Source: Chrysomallon squamiferum | Lineage: Eukaryota; Mollusca; Gastropoda; Neomphalida; Peltospiridae | Reading direction: 5' to 3' | NCBI GenBank assembly: GCA_012295275.1 | Contig: CM022673.1 | Span: 14,985,788-15,049,787, forward strand | Length of the DNA stretch: 64,000 nt | Shown here: piece after piece, positions 27,640 to 42,289 of the stretch | Numbering within the stretch: position 1 is the first letter of the stretch | Layout: every line of letters begins with the position of its first letter | Made by a program: the position numbers and the translations under genes | Notes under the pieces: generated by a model | What the model saw: the letters and a program-made list of their open reading frames with translations, nothing else | Database searches by the model: none | Told to the model about the DNA's origin: nothing

Positions 27640-28440
27640 ATAAACGCACTCTCGGCAGAAGATAAAGTAATTAATTAGTAGACCAGAGCGTACTGACTAG
27701 TCACAGGATTGGAGATGTACAAAACTCAGAAAATACTGTTTGTGAAACAACCTGGCCATGACAGATCAGCCAACACAAATGTAATTATCTTTGTGTCATG
27801 GCATGTGCATCTTGTTTAATTATGCAGGGAAATATAGAGTATCTTGTCACATGCTTTATATTTGATTTGACAGGGAGAGGGAGAGAGAGAGAGAGAGGGT
27901 CAGAGAAAGCGAAGAAGTGGAGTGATAAAGAAAGGAATCAGAGACACATATCAGACTGAGACAGAGCATTCATGAAAAATAAACAGGGAAAGAAACTTGG
28001 ATACAATGGATACTAGAAGTAGATAATGTTCTCACAGTTTTCAGATTACACTGAATTTAGAAAAATATAGTGCAAAAACCAGAATACCAAAAAAAAAAAA
28101 AAATGTCAAGATTGAAATAAAAAACCGAATGATAGAAAATCCAGAAAAACACATTAAGAAAATAGGAAAAAGAAATATTAAAGTGAAGACATTGGTACAT
28201 AACAAGAATCTCCCAACATTATTAAGATAGAGTAATTAATTAGTTGTCTGTCAGTATACATGCTATAGGAATGAAGTTCTATACACTCTGGGACTTGTGT
28301 TTGTGAAAAATGCCTGGCTGTGATAGATCAGCAAACGCAAATGTGATTATCTCTGTGAATCTTATTTCATTTAGAAGAGAAATACTGAGATAATTTGTCA
28401 CAAGCTATGTATCTCATTTGTCAGACAGGCTGACTGAATG
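27640..28440. repeat. Diverged tandem duplication of a complex non-coding unit
   Basis: Two units, about 27655-27880 and 28230-28435. Both begin AGTAATTAATTAG and contain a CTGGC..TGA.AGATCAGC..AC/G-CAAATGT.ATTATCT core. Both then read GAAATA.. and TTGTCACA..CT and end in CAG-plus-GA-rich text and a GA microsatellite. The TGACAG and GATTATC cores look like TALE and GATA-type sites. The AT-rich spacer between the units is unrelated. Confidence 0.6.
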
Positions 28441-28472
28441 ACATAGCATGAAATATAGTGTGTGTGAGAATT

Positions 28473-28474
<2 letters not shown>

Positions 28475-28551
<77 letters not shown>
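28475..28551. repeat. (GA)n microsatellite
   Basis: About 38 GA units, closing the second unit of the tandem duplication. Confidence 0.95.
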
Positions 28552-28553
<2 letters not shown>

Positions 28554-28559
28554 TTTTAA

Positions 28560-31500
28560 GAAAAAAATTATAGATATTTAGAATAAAATAACACAGAAAG
28601 AAACAAAAGAGAAAGAATAAAAAATATTAAAAAAAAATAAAGAAATCTGGTACAGTAAATTTTATGTGAACAGCAAAGCAAAATATCAGATGAATTAGGA
28701 AACAGAAATAGAAGAGAGAGAGAAAAAATGAAATGGAATGAAATAACAAAATGAAAAGATAAAATAAAGAAAAAATAAATAAATTCCCCCCCAAAAAACC
28801 TTAAAGTTAAAAATTAATAATAATAATTATAATAAAATGTGGAAACTTTAAAACAAAATAATTTTTAAAAAGACAGAACAAAAGAAATTAAGAAAGAAAG
28901 AAAGTTTTGGCTTGCAGACTAATGAAGAAAACACTACTACGCACACACAAAATGAAAAACTGCACATAAAAACTTGACCTACCTTTCCACTTCTTTGTGT
29001 GGATATATCCCAACTGGCGATGTTCTTTCTAGGGTGCAGCCAGTTTTCTCCTTCGCTCTTTATCTAAACCCAGCTGCTTCTACATTTAAAAAAAAAAAAT
29101 ACAGATATGTATATACTAGAACTTGAACCAACAATAAGAGGAATATGTCAGAAAAATTATAAAGAATCACTTATGATTTCAAGACTCTTTCTAAGTATGG
29201 TCTCTGGTACCATAACAGATCTAATTTTGAAGAAAAACGCATGCAGTTCATGTGAGGTTAGCCTGGGTTTTTTCTCTTTCTGTTACCAAGCAGCTTAAAG
29301 TTTGTTTGAAAGATACATTCAAAATGAATACTTGTGTTTACTTTGTAAAACAGTAAGAAAATGTTCTGTATTAGTTACTAAGCAACCTCGGGATAATTTG
29401 AAAGAATATTCAAATAAATACTTTTGACATTTATGAAATGTAGTGAAAGCTGTGGTATTACCAGGCAACATGAAGTTGTAATGATGTAAAACAGTGTAAA
29501 ATTCAAGCATGATTTTATGAAAAAAATTATGACAAGAGAACAAATTAAATAAAATAAATTAATTTATGAAAGAGTTTTAAGCAATATAAAATATATATTT
29601 ATATAAAAAAATATTAAATTTAATTAAACAAAAACGAAATGTAAAGAATAAATAAATAAATAACAGTGGTGATAACAACAAAAACAACAATAATAAAATA
29701 AAATATAATAAATTCTAGTTAATCAAAGAATGCTTTTAAGAAAACTCCCATTAAATTACCATAAATATCTTTTAAATAAAGCCAATAAGGTATTAATGTT
29801 GCATATACATCAAACACCATTGCTACATATAGCAGAAAACCTATATAAATTTTAATTAAATATTTCACTTTTGTTTTCTCATTTCTCAGACATTTTATAA
29901 ATAGAATTTATTTTATATCTGATAAAACTGTAATTAGTATTGTGAACATTTGCCATATTCTTTGAACATCTAAAGTACATTAAATATTTAATAAATGTAA
30001 TTTATTGAAATTTTGATATTATAACATTGTTTATTTCACTATATATATAGTTTGATATAATAATTAACCTTATATTCATTTTCACTAATCATATTATACC
30101 ACTATTTTTATGAAAAGGAATTTATTCAAAGTTTGATATCATAATCAGTATTATATTCATTTGCGTTCTAGTTTGAATATATAACTTTCAAAATGATATT
30201 GTAATCAATATTAGGTTTATATATATTAAACTGATTACCTCATAAATATTATAAATCAAATATTTTCAGTATTTTAAATCTTCATTTGCAATTACGTACA
30301 TATGCACTACAATGTAAATATATATTAAAAGATAAAAATAGATGAAAAAGAAGAAACTTTAAAAAATCCTGACAATGGTTAACAGATGTAGATGTTTCTA
30401 CAGACATCAGGGATAAATGATTTGTTGCCTGTAGAAAATAAAATAAGATTAACACTTTAAACAAGCTTTGTGTTCTGTCTATTAGCTTACATACATTAAC
30501 AAACTGTTTGGCAAAGATGGATTGAGTTAAGGGAATTGTCCATCGAAGTTTTTAGCTAATCAGATCAGGGAACAGATTATCTGATAACAGTCTAACAAGT
30601 TCAAGCAATTAATCTATCTAGTGTGCTGAAACAACTACAGAAATAAAGATTTTATCATTACTGGATGGAGAAGAAAAAAAATTTAATGAGGGGTTCAGCA
30701 TATATATATGAGAGAAAGAATGAGAAAGAGGGAAAGAGGAGGAGAGAGAGAGAAACTTGACATGGAATGGCAGAGTCAGAGAAAAATAAAAACAGGGAAG
30801 TACTCACCATAGATTTTGATAAGAAAAAGTCATAAAATAAAGTCATAAAATGAAGAGTACACTAATGTGACTCAAACATTCCTTTACCCACCAAGTTAAA
30901 TCCTCCACTGCCTTCTCCCTTCCCAGAAAAACACAGATAGACAAAGAAAGTGGAAAACTCATTGAGATAAAAAGATGGAGAAACAATGACAGAAAACAAA
31001 AAAACTAATTATTGTCTATGGCTGAGTTTGGCAAAGTAGTCAATATTGACTATCAAAGGGGTGGCAAAGGGGAAAAGGGAATTGAGATGGGATAACAAAA
31101 TGCAAACTGAAATGAATGTTAATGAAAATCGGTAATGAAGGAAAACAACAATGAATTATTACCTTTAAATAGAGAAAATGATTTTTGATGATTTATTTAT
31201 TTATTTTACAAGCTGGGGTGGGTTGATGAATGATCAAGGATTCTATGAAAAGGTCTATGTTGAAAAAGTTTGCCTTATCTTGAGTAAAAAAGTTAAAACA
31301 GATCAGCAAAAAGATGTATCATTACTTTTTGTTGTTTTTTTCTTTTATCTTTTTTCTTTTTCTTTAAAAAAAAGAAAAAAAAAAGAAGTATACTATTTCA
31401 ACTAAATAAACATTCTACAGAAGATTTAAGAGGTTTCTTGGTATAATCATATAAATCATTTCCAATTAATTTTTTTCAACCCTGAAATGAATCCATTAGT

Positions 31501-33035
31501 TTCAGTGTGGCTTTCTCAAAGCTATTGATAAGCAGCACTTAACTTTATTTTTTATACAGAGAATCTTTTTGCTTCTTTTTTTTATGGGCCAATTAAAAGT
31601 TCATGAAGACTTTCCTAAACACACAACCCATGAACCTTGACTAACTACATGGAAAACAGAAGTCAGATTCTTTACTGGTTAACTGTGATATATTATAAGC
31701 CTGTGTCATAAGATCCTGTATGCCTGTCATGGGCATTTTATAAATCACTATATAACTGTATGTCATTATAAGGTTTTCTGTTAATGAATTTAAAGACAAG
31801 TTCTAGTAAAAAGTATTCCTGTTAGTAATAATATAATCCTGAAAGCTAACTATTGTCTAGATAGAATTGTGGTTAGTGTGTTTGAAGATTAGTTAGAAAC
31901 ACTAACTTCTAGTATTTAACAGTATGGAAAAAAGGAAACATTTTAATAAAAGAGCTGTATTTTCATAATCTGAATAAGCATGAATTATTTACAAAAACAA
32001 TTCCATGGAAAAACATTCAGACAAGCCTATCAAGGGAACATCCTTCCAAGAATTGAAGATAAAATATATAAATATTTACATCTTTATATCCAAACACATC
32101 CATCATGGCTTACTATCTAATGTGTTCATCTGCCTTGACTGTGACAGATCTCTGTATAATACTTGTACATTCAATGTTTTTATTATTTTATTAGCATTAA
32201 TCTCGATGGTACATAGATTAAGCTATCAGCCTTAAGCATAGTATGTACTGAGATCATAGCCTGCCAGTTACCAAATCAGATCAGGGCTAATTTCAGAGTT
32301 CTAGACCAGTGCTAATCTATCTTTTCAATGTAATCATCTGAGACACTAATTACTATGTTTAAAACCTAATTTCTACAATTTTGTGTCCAAAACAAGACAT
32401 ACCTGAACATTCCATGGCTGCAAGCATGTTCAACAGACTCATGCATTTATCTTACGTCTGTACACACATTAACAAAGTTACAGATGTAATCAAACAGTTA
32501 CCTATGTACTTATACTAGCAGACATTAATCAATTTATTTCTCATTGCACAAATCAATTCATTACCACAGATCCCTGTATTTACTGAAATTCCTCACACAG
32601 TCTACTCACACTGAAATCTCCACCAATCCAATCTACTATGAGACTGCAGTTAGTCACTAAAAGCTTTGGCTAGGAAGGAAGTGGTGTCTATGTATGTGAA
32701 TTCTTTATGTGATGAAATGCAAGTAGATTTACTGCTATCACACTACACACTCCATCAAGCAGTTTGCACACAAAACAAGCTGAGATAATTGTAGTGTAAA
32801 GTTCTTTCCATGGCCATCACACTCATCTCGCACCTTGATGACCTCGGAATATTAACTCTTATTGCTTCCTGCATGCAGTAAGTACACACAAAGCAAAGGT
32901 CAAGCAGAACCGAGTTTCAGATCAGTTTGTGTTTTAGATTTATTTTGAGTACTTTATTCAGGTCATGGGACAAATCCAAAAAAAATGTACATGCTGGGTT
33001 GAACTCTTCAATTAAATGTACCCCTCACTCCACCC
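28560..33035. other. Intronic-type AT-rich DNA
   Basis: No gene recognised. A short complex patch at 28980-29090 reads like an exon end on the minus strand (a GTAGGT donor at its edge) but has no continuous frame. The rest is A/T-rich sequence with short GA-rich runs near 30700-30760. Confidence 0.45.
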
Positions 33036-33039
33036 CTAA

Positions 33040-33390
33040 GCAAGATTTTGATACCATAAGCTAGAAATGTGATCACTCTGTTGTGGCATTCTCTACCTGT
33101 TTTATTTATATGTGCTAAATGTGTATCTTCTTATGTAAGATAGAAATTTTGATAATCTGTGGCATTCTCTACATGTTTTATTTCTATATGCTAAATGTGT
33201 ATCTCCTTACCATAAGACAGAAATTTTATAATCTGTGGCATTTACTACAGGTTTGATCTCTTGATTACTGCCTGAATTCTAAATAGGCATCTTCTTACTA
33301 TAACACAAAAACTTGTGGTATTCTCTACATGTTTGATGCCTACATCACTGCTATGCTAAAATGGTATCTGCTTACTGAAAACTGTAGTGT
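33040..33390. repeat. Tandem array, four units of 76-80 bp
   Basis: TGTGG(C/T)ATT recurs at 33082, 33158, 33234 and 33314, each followed by CTAC..GTTT and GCTAAA/ATTCTAAA-like text. The first three units are in exact 76-bp register. Confidence 0.85.
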
Positions 33391-34464
33391 TACTGAAAAT
33401 CAGTAATTTTATAAAGCAGATGTCTTCATTTATCAAAGAAATAAAAATAAATTCTTATCTCTCTCTTCTGATAACCAAGCTTGAGTGTGGTGTGCAAAAA
33501 TGTTCAGCACTGTATATTATCAGGAATAAAATGTAAGCCTAATGTATGTTTTAGGAACAAATTCATCTTTATTAGGTTCAGAAAACTGTTTTGTATATAT
33601 ATATTATATTATATTATAATATACATACACACACAAACACGCACACCTTGACACACCTGTAATTAAGAAAATTTATAATAGAAATTAAAGATGCCATGAA
33701 AATTGTGGGAAAACTTTTAATGAACTTCATTTTATTATAATACCTCAACAAAAGATCACATTTAGTGTGATCTTTCTCTGGTTCCCTGTATGATTATCGA
33801 ATATAATTACACCATTTCATTCTAATTACCATATTAATACCATAAAGTTTTCGGGTTTAGTTTAGGATTCAGTTTGACAAACAAATGGCTGCATATCAAT
33901 GAAACACTGTCAAGTAGTCAATCAGTTTGACAGCATTCAGTAATACTGTTTTACAGCATTCAGTAATAAAATTGTACTTCACTTACCATGTGTCACTTGC
34001 TAGTATATTACATTAACTTTGTACTCTATTTAAATTGTGTGCTGTAATGTGCCTCAGATTCTGCTCTGGCTGTCAAATATATCGCAGTAAATACGCCTTC
34101 ACGGCAAAACCATTTTACTGTTGATTAGAGTCTTTGGTAAAAACTGGGTAAAATTGCAGCAGTTTTCTTTGATGATCACTCATGTGAGTATGATGGAAAA
34201 CCTTGGAGACCCAGCAAGAAAAAAGCCATCACACTAAAAATAACAGAAATTGTGAATCTTCAATGAAATGTATTGGAACAGATTTTCCATGTCCAGTGTG
34301 GCATAAATGGTGACTTTTGTGCAAGATGAAATGAAGAAAATATTATTACCCATTCAAGCAGAGTGTGGCCAGAATTCAGATGGATACTTTCTATTGATCT
34401 GGCAATTGCCTTAACCCATGATTGCTTTAAATTGTGGTGAAATCTCCAGGGTTCTGGTCAATAG

Positions 34465-34730
34465 TCATCATTTATAGTTGGTTCTGGTCACACAGGGGAA
34501 CATTGGGGGCAATTTGATGTTAATCTATCGGCTACCTCTCTTTTTAAGTAAACAGTCGATGTCTATATCCTGTCTACTGCATTCAATAAGTCATCCTTTA
34601 AGTCTGCTACTGGTCACAGAGCAACAGACTGGGAGCAATTTGATGCTAATCTGGCAGTTACCTCTTTTTTAAGTAAACAGTGTAGGTCTATATCCTGTCT
34701 TCAACATTCAATAAATCCTGCATGTATGCT
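34465..34730. repeat. Tandem duplication, unit about 126 bp
   Basis: CAATTTGATG(T/C)TAATCT occurs at 34510 and 34636. Each is followed by CTACCTC/TTACCTC, TTTAAGTAAACAGT and CTATATCCTGTCT. The open frame at 34478-34672 is an artefact of this repeat. Confidence 0.8.
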
Positions 34731-35779
34731 GTTGTTTGTGAGCCTGATTGCAAGACAGATACAATTATGGAGAGACTGGTGTGTTTGTTTTGTGTTTCTC
34801 TGTGTTTGTGTTGTATTTCAGAGTAACCTAAATATGCAAACTTTGATGTTGGTTCTGTCTGTTAAGAGTTAATAAAAATAACAGTCTGCAGATTTTTCAT
34901 ACTGAATTTCTGGTTTACAAATAGATCTGACTGAATTCTCACTTCATTAATATGGTTGAAAAATATTTCAAAGAATCACATTAATTTTGTTATTTTTATC
35001 AACCCCTAAAGGAAGTAAGATGCTGTGTTAAAGAAACATGAATTATATATGCTGATGATTGTTTTTCTGTGTAAATGTATTCTGTCATGTTCATTAACAT
35101 GTTTACACAAACTATAGTAGAATAAACAATCCTGACTGTAGCAAGTAAATTTTCTTTATTTTTAACTGCCTCTCTCTCTTTCTCTCTTTCTCTCTCTCTC
35201 TCTCGTTTTTATCTGGTCTGTTCTATAAAACCAGATATTCTTGTTTTCTTCTAAATATTCCCCTTGTTTATAGTTATTTCACATACCATACTCAAAGGTA
35301 GGACAAAAAAAAAAAAAAATCTGATTCTAGAAGTAAAACTGAAAAACAAATACTGGCCTTCAAAAAAAAAGCAAAAAATAAAAAAAAATTGAAACAGTAA
35401 ACAACAAATATGAAAATGTTTTGTTTTGTTTTTCTCCGAAGGACTGAAGTATTAAAGCTGTATATTTAAGTTGTGTGGCAGCAATATAATACATTTCGTA
35501 GAATCATTTGCCATTCTTTAAACTAAATTATCCATATTAAGTAACTGAGACTTGTAGCAATATCTGCTAATTTCTATGTTAGAAAGTAAACAGAATTTCG
35601 TAGAACTTCAGTCATACTGAGAAAAGCTGTAATACATAGTTGTCTAATAGATTTAATTTGGAAAAAAAAACAAAAAATTACAGACAAACAACCTAATAAT
35701 TAACTGTTATGTGGATCTGGAAACAAAAATCTGAAATAGTAAACAAACACAAAAAAAACAAACAACAACAACCCAACTG

Positions 35780-36030
35780 TGAAAGTTTTATGAATTTGGA
35801 TCAGGAAAAATGTGTCAAATTAAAGTTAAGTATTTTATGGATTTATATTGGGAAAACCCCCATCAAAATTAAGTGTTTTATGAATTTGTATAAGGGAAAA
35901 ATATCTGTAAAACTCAACGTTAAGTATTTCATGGATTTTGATTAGAAAAAAAAAATCTGTTGAAGTTAAGTGTTTTATGGATTTGGATTGGGAAAACCTG
36001 TCAAAGTTAAGTGGTTCTAGGAATCTGGCA
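35780..36030. repeat. Tandem array, five or six units of 41-51 bp
   Basis: The core (G/A)TTAAGT.(T)TT(T/C)ATG.ATTT recurs at 35825, 35868, 35919, 35965 and 36006. The repeated small peptides in all frames here come from this array, not from a gene. Confidence 0.85.
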
Positions 36031-38519
36031 ACAATGCTTATCAAGTTACTGACTCCCACCAGTACCACTCACAAGTTTACATGTAGTGTAAGCCAATACA
36101 ACCTTTAACAAGTCTAAAGTAAACAACCTCAAGATGAACCTACAACAATACTTGTCACTAACTGCAGAACACTGTCTACCTGACAAGGTATTTTTCTTCT
36201 TTCTGAGATAAGCCAGTCAGTAGTTCCTGGGTTGAGTACTGGCCTTAGTTACCAAGGTCAGAGAGTCAATCCTGGTGATGATATAAGGGTCATGTGATCG
36301 TCAATCCTGGCCACATGAGCATTACAGGATAAATACTGACATGAGAATCGTATGGTCCACTCTGGCAAAGGTCATTGCCATAAATCCTGTTAACTGGAAG
36401 ATAACAGAATCAACTCTGATATGAGGAAACCAGGATCAAAGGATTAATAAAAAATTTCATATACACATGGGAGGGTGCATATGAAATAAGCCTTACTGCT
36501 AACTGATGCAAATGACAGCAAAAGATTTCCTCTTGCTCAACAACATTATGAAGAAGAAAAGAAAATCTCTGTAACTGAATTATGGTTAATAATATAATGT
36601 ACTGGTTGTATTGAACAAACATTATTTTTCTGATCAAAGCGGCTTGGTGTCACTGCTTACAGAAATTTGTATGGATTTAATAAAAAAAAATATCACTTAA
36701 TAATTAGAAGCTCAATAATTACTTTCAGGAAACAAAATACTATTATTACTATTTCATTTTTTATAATTTCACTATTAGCACTAGAACTAGTACTTACAGT
36801 TATTAAGTAACAGTTCAACAATAATAGTACTAGTAGCAATAACAGTGTATGTTGTCGTAACTGAAAACAGTGAATTTTTACACCTAACGAGAATATAATT
36901 TAAGAATAATGTTAAATGCAACAGCACAGTAATAAACCATGGTAAACTCACACTTTTATAAAGAAAGAAGAATAGAAGAAAAAAAAAAGGTGTTGTGAAT
37001 GACACAAATGATGTGGAAATGCTTTTAAAGAAACCACTAGCGGAAATATTGATAAAACTGAGCTGAAAAATGATCCATAAGTGAGAAAGGAAAAAAAAAA
37101 ATGAAGAAAAGAAATCTTGTTAATAATGGAAAAATATGTTCCAAACACTGGCTGAATCAATAATTCTGAATTACCTGACAAAAAAAAAAAAATTAAAACC
37201 TCACTTCAATGTGAATAAACAATCATAATGTTATGCATGTGAATGGTGTAATAATGCTAATGTATTAATTAAAAAATTTAATTATCTACAATATTTTAGT
37301 AATGTCTGTTACAGTCTTGGCCAGAATATATGCAAAAGTAATGAACTACAGGAGAATAACATTATAAACAAATATTAAATAAGACCTAAGTATTAATATA
37401 ATCCACTGATTATGTATTATGAAGATTTAAAACAAGCATCATTAATGCTGATTAAATATCAGATCAACAATATATATAAAAACAATTAATAATAATAATA
37501 ATAATAATAATAACATCACTTATAAATGCTGTGCCTAATTACTTATTACAAAACAAAGTATTGATCGTATGTCAGTTTGTCAAATTAATTGGCTGTTATG
37601 ACATATTTTTAAAAACTGTGGGCCAAAAAACAATTCCCAGTTACATTATTACAAAACATTTAACAGCACTGATTGGAAATTAATTTGAAAATGTAATTAT
37701 CTAACTGTAAAATAACAGACATCACACATTTAATGAATTATGACTGAACAGACCAGCAGGATCTATCTAATATCAATTTGCAAATTTAATCATCTATTAT
37801 GACATCACTTAAATAAAATGGTCTGGTGATTAATTACAAAAATGATCTTTGAAGAATACTCAGCTAAAATATGACACAGCGATTCGGAGTAAAAATTTGC
37901 AGATGTTATTATCTGTTAATTTAATGTTAAAAATTAAAAAAAAGAGAGAAGAAAATAGAATTGATATTATATTATACACACAAAAGAATAATTTTCATAA
38001 TTTACACAATAATAATGAATAAGATGAAAGAATTACTTTGAAATCATTTGGAACTGAAATGGAAGTTAAATTAAAATAATATGCAAATTCATCCAAGACA
38101 AACCACAATTTAGAATTCAGACAAAATAATACAAATAAAGGACTGTATGAATATTTAAATTTGATTAACAATAACATTTTTTTATTTTAAAGTCCATAAT
38201 ATAGAATTGATAATTAATGTACTGCAGAATAAGAATTATTCATGAACAATTCAAATGAATAACAATACAGGTTACAAAAGCATTAATGTGCAAACAGAAT
38301 CAACTATTACCATGTCAATGAAGAACAGATGCCAAACTTGTTTAAGACTGCCTCCATGATTACTTGTGTGTATTGTGTGTGTGATCAATGTTTGAATCTG
38401 ATGGCAGATCAATCAATACATTTCTGTTGTAACAAACAAGTTAGCTGATTTCCAAACTCAATGAAAACATGGGATTATTTCACCCGAGTTGTCAATAAAT
38501 TGTCATAAGAAAGTTGCTG

Positions 38520-39470
38520 TGAGGTCCATTCTAACTGTCTTATCAGATTTTCATTTTGACTGAGAACCTATTTTACTGTCTATATCTCTTCTCCATATTA
38601 CTACTTTAAAAGAGAAAGCAAAATAAAAAGAACCAATATTATTCATATTTCATATATCAGATTTTGATATAATGAGAACATATTTTTATCGATTTGACAT
38701 CTTCTGTTTATGAGACATTACTCTAAAAGAATTAAAATTAATAAAGTTTTTTTTACATCTTCTACCTCTGAAACATTCTTTTACAATAAAAAAAATAATA
38801 AAAAGAACCAATGTTATTTATACTTCTTATCTTATTTTAATCTTTACAAAAATATATAATTTACTGTTTATATCTTATATCTTTAAGATATTACTTGAAA
38901 AGAGAAACATAAGAAAAGCAACCACGGTTATTTATTTTATATATCTGATTTTGGTCCAAACAAAAACATGTTTTTTTTTCTCTCTCTCTCTCTTTTAAAG
39001 TAATATTTCAGTACTAGAAGTACTGAAATATTACTTTAAAAGAGAGAGAAAAAAAAAATAATAAAAATTGTTATTCATGTTTTTGTATCAAATTTTAATC
39101 AGAACAAGACCATATTTTTATTGATTTTACATAGAATCTTCTACCTCATCACATTACTTTAAAATTTAAAAATAAAAAAAAAAAAAAGAACCAAAATTAT
39201 TTATATTTCCTATCAGACTTTGATCAAGAACATATTTTTACTGCTTATACTCCAACTATCTTCAAGATATTACTTTTAAAAGGAAACATAAGAAAAGGAA
39301 CCAACATTATTTATTCTGTATTAAATTTTTTTCTAACAAGAACCTTCTATCAAGGAATTATTATTTTAAGACAAAACAATATATAAAATAAAACATAAAA
39401 AGAACCAGTGTTATTAATATTGTATATCAAATTTTGTTTTCAATCAAGATCATATTTTCCTATAGCTGGT
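38520..39470. repeat. Tandem array, diverged units of about 105-185 bp
   Basis: The marker AAGAACCA or a close variant recurs at about 38628, 38813, 38916, 39187, 39296 and 39400. It is preceded by a TATTACTTTAAAAGAGAAA-type segment and followed by a TTATTTAT...CAGATTTTGAT-type segment. One junction inside the array is an almost perfect hairpin (38971-39058). Confidence 0.75.
38971..39058. repeat. Near-perfect hairpin with 3-nt loop
   Basis: Left arm TTTTAAAGTAATATTTCAGT followed by ACT, loop AGA at 39016-39018, right arm beginning AGTACTGAAATATTAC. The arms extend outward into (CT)n/(GA)n and poly-T/poly-A and differ only in the number of CT units. Confidence 0.9.
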
Positions 39471-41054
39471 GTTATTGATAAAAAAAAAAAAAAAAAAAAA
39501 AAATATATTAATGCAAGAATTTCAGATTCACTGACATTTTATTTTACTGTTACAACTTTAATATGACATTACTGAAAATCACATACTGTCTTAAATCATC
39601 AATATTTTAAGTATGTTAGAGCCAGTGAAATGTTTTAAAAATTATTTTATTGTTATTCCAGCTTCATGTATAGTTCTAAAAGAAGTATCAAGGGAAATAA
39701 AACAAAATATATAGTTTTTTTTATCTTACCAGGAATTACATTTAAAAATTATGTTATGCTAATGGCAGTTTGGTTATAAATAATACAGGTTTTTTTTTAA
39801 ATCAGTAATGTTTCTTGAATCTAATAGTTATTTAAAAAGCAGGACAAAGGGAAAACACACAGGCATGTTTTACTGCTCCCAATGTGTAAATGGATACAAC
39901 TGTGTTATTGTAATTTTGGACAACATTATCAAGAGAAAAAAACCTCCCAATATTATTAGTTTTTCAAAGTCAGTGCATCTATTTCACAAAGTAAAAAGAA
40001 GCCTGTGAAACAATAAATTCTTCTTTAAACAAGTGATTATTTCAAAACCAGAATATTATTTTGTGTTGAATGAAGATTTTTAATTTCATTCACATTTGGT
40101 TATAAATAATTCAAAAAGTTCATAATTTTTTTTTTTTAAATATAAAAATTTACTTACATGAAACAGTGAACCCATCTTCAGTCTGACATTGTATCTGGTT
40201 TTAATCTGAATTATTTACTTACATGTAACAGTCAACCCAAATTACATGAAGATTTCTTATCTGCTGTTTTGAGCAAAATACGAATACATATGTTTTTCAA
40301 GAATACAGAATATTCTCAAAATATTGTCTTAGTCTTATTATGGTCTACCCTATGCCAGAATACAGTATGATTACAATAACAGTGGTTAATGTTTCAAATT
40401 ACAAAACAAATACAAAGTTCACTGTATATGTGTCACAAGTATTCTGTTTTGTTTTTGAACAGACATGATGGGTTCTAGAACCATATACTATTGGATTTAG
40501 GTGATTGTAAATGAAAAAGAAAGAAATGACACTGGGCTGATACTTCATGTCAAGTTTGTATTTGAACCCAACATTTTATTCTTATGTCTTATAAAATTGA
40601 TTTCAGTTGGACACAAAGTTTATAAATTATGCAAAGCTCCAGCAGAAATTACGTATTTTTCAAAATACAATAATTACATTAAAAGGCTAGGAGAAAATAT
40701 ATAGGTATTACTATAATTCAAATCTTCTTTAAATTTTAATTAATAAGTATTTTATTGCTTGTACATTGAGAATGAAAATTCTAGAAATTACTATGGTCCA
40801 TTTGGAGCGAGTCATTCTTTTAGAAGTGGGTCAGACAAAAAACAAAACAAAAAAGGGGGAAAAAAAAAATATATATTGGTGTTTTGTTTTGTGAGAAGTT
40901 TGATGGGTCAATGAGTCATTATTAACTGGTTTCATTTGGGAACCAGAAAAATCCATTGATTGATACTGCCAAAAAAAGATGCCCTCTGAAAAGTAATAGT
41001 TTTCTTCACTTTTTGCCTTTCTTTATTTCATTTAATTTCACTTTACTTTCAATC

Positions 41055-41055
<1 letters not shown>

Positions 41056-41109
<54 letters not shown>
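41056..41109. repeat. (ATT)n microsatellite
   Basis: About 18 ATT triplets. Confidence 0.9.
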
Positions 41110-41110
<1 letters not shown>

Positions 41111-42289
41111 ATAATATTTCAGGGAATTTTTCACTAAATATTAATTTCCAATAGTTCAAAATATCCAGTCAATTATGAAAGCTAAAGTTTCAAACAAATA
41201 AAATAAAAATAATTTTAGAAATAAAAACCAACAAACACAATGTGTTTACCAAATGAAGTAACATAAATTAATCGCCTTACTCATTTCATTTTTGAAATAT
41301 AAAAATATTAATAACACAACTAAAAATATATATATTCTTAGAAGAAAAAATGTGTTTACCAAATGTGGTAATGATAAAATTAATGTACACAGACAATGCA
41401 GCATTTGGTTTTGTCAAGGTCTTATTTTTTCTCATTTTTGAAATATATACATTTGTTTCTGCATCTCCAAGTTCTGTGATTTCTTTAACATATTGCACAC
41501 ATCTACACAAAAAGTCTGAATGTGATATTTATTATCAGCATCTTCCTTCCTATAATATTTACACAACAAACACAAATCACAGATGTGTAAACTTGCAAAT
41601 GGTTAATGTGCACATCAGTCAGAAACAAGGCTTTGAAAAAAAATAGAGTAATAATAATCATTAGAGTTGCCTGAAGCTACAAGATAACAAATATTTTATA
41701 TTTCTGTCACACAGTTTTAGTAAATTCTCTCTATTTAAAAGTAATGTTGAGGAGGTGCATTTTAAACACATGTGCATTTTCGGTAATGTGTAGCATAGCT
41801 GTAATGAATAGGGTGCATATGCATGCATGTGTATTTGTGTCTTTATGTTATGTATCAATGTATATTTATAACTGAACACACACACAGTATCAGACATCTA
41901 CATTTATAGAGCAAATACCAGTACATCTTTTACAGTTGTATCATGCTAAACACCAGAACATTAATTTTAGTGTATCTGCAACATATTTATTATGTTCAAC
42001 TGATACTGATGCAAATATCTATAAATTTTCAACTAAAATGTACAATTTACAGGGTGTAATTCATGTGTACATACACTCATAAAATATATAAATGAAAATT
42101 GCATTGGTAAATCTTTAATATTGTATGTTCAGTATATAGTGTAAAATATATATACACTGAAGTTATTCATGTACAATAAATAAAATTTCTACAGCACACA
42201 ACTGATGTATTTCATTTATATATTTCAAAATATCTAAATAACTTCAACCTAAACATATCCTTCTTATAAAATGCCAAATATCTACACAT

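Noticed and set aside
28985-29090. Possible 5' exon of the receptor gene
   Set aside because: Has a donor-like GTAGGT but stops in every frame within about 15 codons; at most a non-coding exon.
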